The notes below the pieces were generated by a model, which saw only the letters and a list, made by a program, of their open reading frames with translations, did no database searches and was not told the DNA's origin. A DNA stretch of 7,108 nucleotides, taken from positions 1 through 7,108 of the forward strand of contig DUQY01000029.1 of assembly GCA_012837565.1 (NCBI GenBank). The letters are read 5' to 3'. Within the stretch, counting starts at the first letter, position 1. The number at the start of each line of letters is the position of its first letter. Origin of the DNA: Bacteroidales bacterium (GTDB taxonomy: Bacteria; Bacteroidota; Bacteroidia; Bacteroidales; P3). Positions 6,948 to 7,108 of the stretch are shown here, in pieces. The translations under genes were made by a program, and so were the position numbers.

Positions 6948-6975
6948 GTACCCATCCCATCAACTCTTAGATTTA
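6945..6975 (+). promoter_or_regulatory. Candidate Bacteroidetes-type promoter after the dnaJ terminator
   Basis: TTTG (6945-6948) and TAGATTTA (6968-6975) match the -33 TTTG and -7 TAnnTTTG consensus with a 19-bp spacer. The only mismatch is the last base of the -7 box. The expected start of transcription is near 6979-6982, essentially at the ATG of a 37-codon ORF. The TTTG comes partly from the T-tract of the dnaJ terminator, so chance is a real alternative, but this is the best-spaced promoter match in the window. Confidence 0.35.
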
Positions 6976-6980
6976 CCAGA

Positions 6981-7094
6981 ATGAATCAAAGAAAGAATTT
7001 ACTGAATCAAAGGAATAAAATATTAAAACGCTGTAATAAATTACTGAATCTTCGTTTCAATACCCAAAAGATGCACATCATTCATAGCAAATGA
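6981..7094 (+). CDS. Possible small basic ORF (37 codons) with heptad periodicity
   Basis: I recognise no family. The ORF runs from ATG at 6981 to TGA at 7092-7094. The peptide opens MNQRKNLLNQRNKILKRC and then gives NKLLNLRFN, so a 7-residue pattern places L/I-L pairs at 7-8, 14-15 and 21-22, with Lys/Arg/Asn between them. This would be a strongly basic amphipathic helix. The periodicity is a direct result of the 21-bp repeat phase in the DNA, so the ORF may be an accident of the repeat and not a gene. A promoter match lies directly upstream, so any message would be nearly leaderless. No ribosome-binding site is seen, and the stop falls inside the right-edge hairpin. Confidence 0.2.
   Translation: MNQRKNLLNQRNKILKRCNKLLNLRFNTQKMHIIHSK
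6982..7059. repeat. 21-bp-phased repeat segment sharing the left-array core
   Basis: TGAATCAAAG occurs at 6982-6991 and 7003-7012, 21 bp apart. TTACTGAATC occurs at 6999-7008 and 7041-7050, 42 bp (two periods) apart; the intervening unit near 7024 is badly degraded. The last unit runs into TCTTCGTTTCA (7049-7059), identical to the core of the left array. TGAATCAAAGA matches the reverse complement of that core (TGAAACGAAGA) at 9 of 11 positions, so the segment mixes both orientations. Confidence 0.6.
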
Positions 7095-7105
7095 TGTGCA
7101 TCTTT
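7067..7105. terminator. Perfect 15-bp hairpin at the right edge, probable terminator
   Basis: AAAGATGCACATCAT (7067-7081) is the exact reverse complement of ATGATGTGCATCTTT (7091-7105), around a 9-nt loop. The + strand ends in TCTTT then CG, and the - strand ends in CATCTTTT, so the T-runs are short on both sides and it may work in either direction. It could end a short transcript starting near 6980, or a gene on the - strand entering from the right. The window ends 3 bp later, so the neighbour is unknown. Confidence 0.6.
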
Positions 7106-7108
7106 CGT

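Noticed and set aside
1..7108. Insertion sequence, prophage, defence system, tRNA or rRNA genes
   Set aside because: No transposase, integrase, phage or defence-type protein, and no tRNA- or rRNA-like segment was recognised; all large ORFs are assigned to housekeeping or envelope families.

Overview
The window looks like chromosomal DNA from a Bacteroidetes/Bacteroidales bacterium. It is AT-rich. Translation starts lack strong Shine-Dalgarno sequences and sit in A/T-rich leaders. A perfect Bacteroidetes-type -7 box (TAAATTTG) precedes the first gene. The proteins also point there: an OstA-like LptA relative ending in RPLNPMDVF, a PepSY-like secreted protein, and a grpE-dnaJ pair without dnaK beside it. 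No species is claimed.

Layout, all genes on the + strand. Positions 1-217 are non-genic or hold the tail of something to the left; they contain a precise 21-bp-period array (44-127) and a promoter-like box. A BadF/BcrA-type sugar kinase (218-1063) follows. A 90-bp gap holds a 10-bp inverted repeat and a possible promoter. Then comes a tightly packed run of five genes: purA (1154-2446), a two-domain PepSY-like secreted protein (2466-3566), an OstA/LptA-like periplasmic protein (3576-5105), grpE (5159-5719) and dnaJ (5729-6889). The gaps are 19, 9, 53 and 9 bp. A strong intrinsic terminator follows dnaJ (6916-6947). After it lies a 21-bp-phased segment (6982-7059) carrying the same core motif as the left array, and a perfect 15-bp-stem hairpin at the right edge (7067-7105).

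How the genes relate: purA makes adenylosuccinate for AMP synthesis. The OstA-like protein probably works in lipopolysaccharide transport or outer-membrane assembly. The PepSY-like protein is exported and of unknown role. GrpE and DnaJ are the nucleotide-exchange and J-domain partners of the cytosolic Hsp70 DnaK. Tight same-strand spacing and a single strong terminator suggest one transcript, possibly with an extra promoter before grpE.

The core genes are ordinary. The least explained structure is in the two flanks. The core TCTTCGTTTCA occurs four times at exact 21-bp steps on the left and once on the right, where degenerate reverse-orientation copies keep the same 21-bp phase. Between the dnaJ terminator and the right-edge hairpin there is also a well-spaced Bacteroidetes-type promoter match and a 37-codon basic ORF with 7-residue periodicity. 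This is a candidate small transcript or microprotein, unproven from sequence alone.
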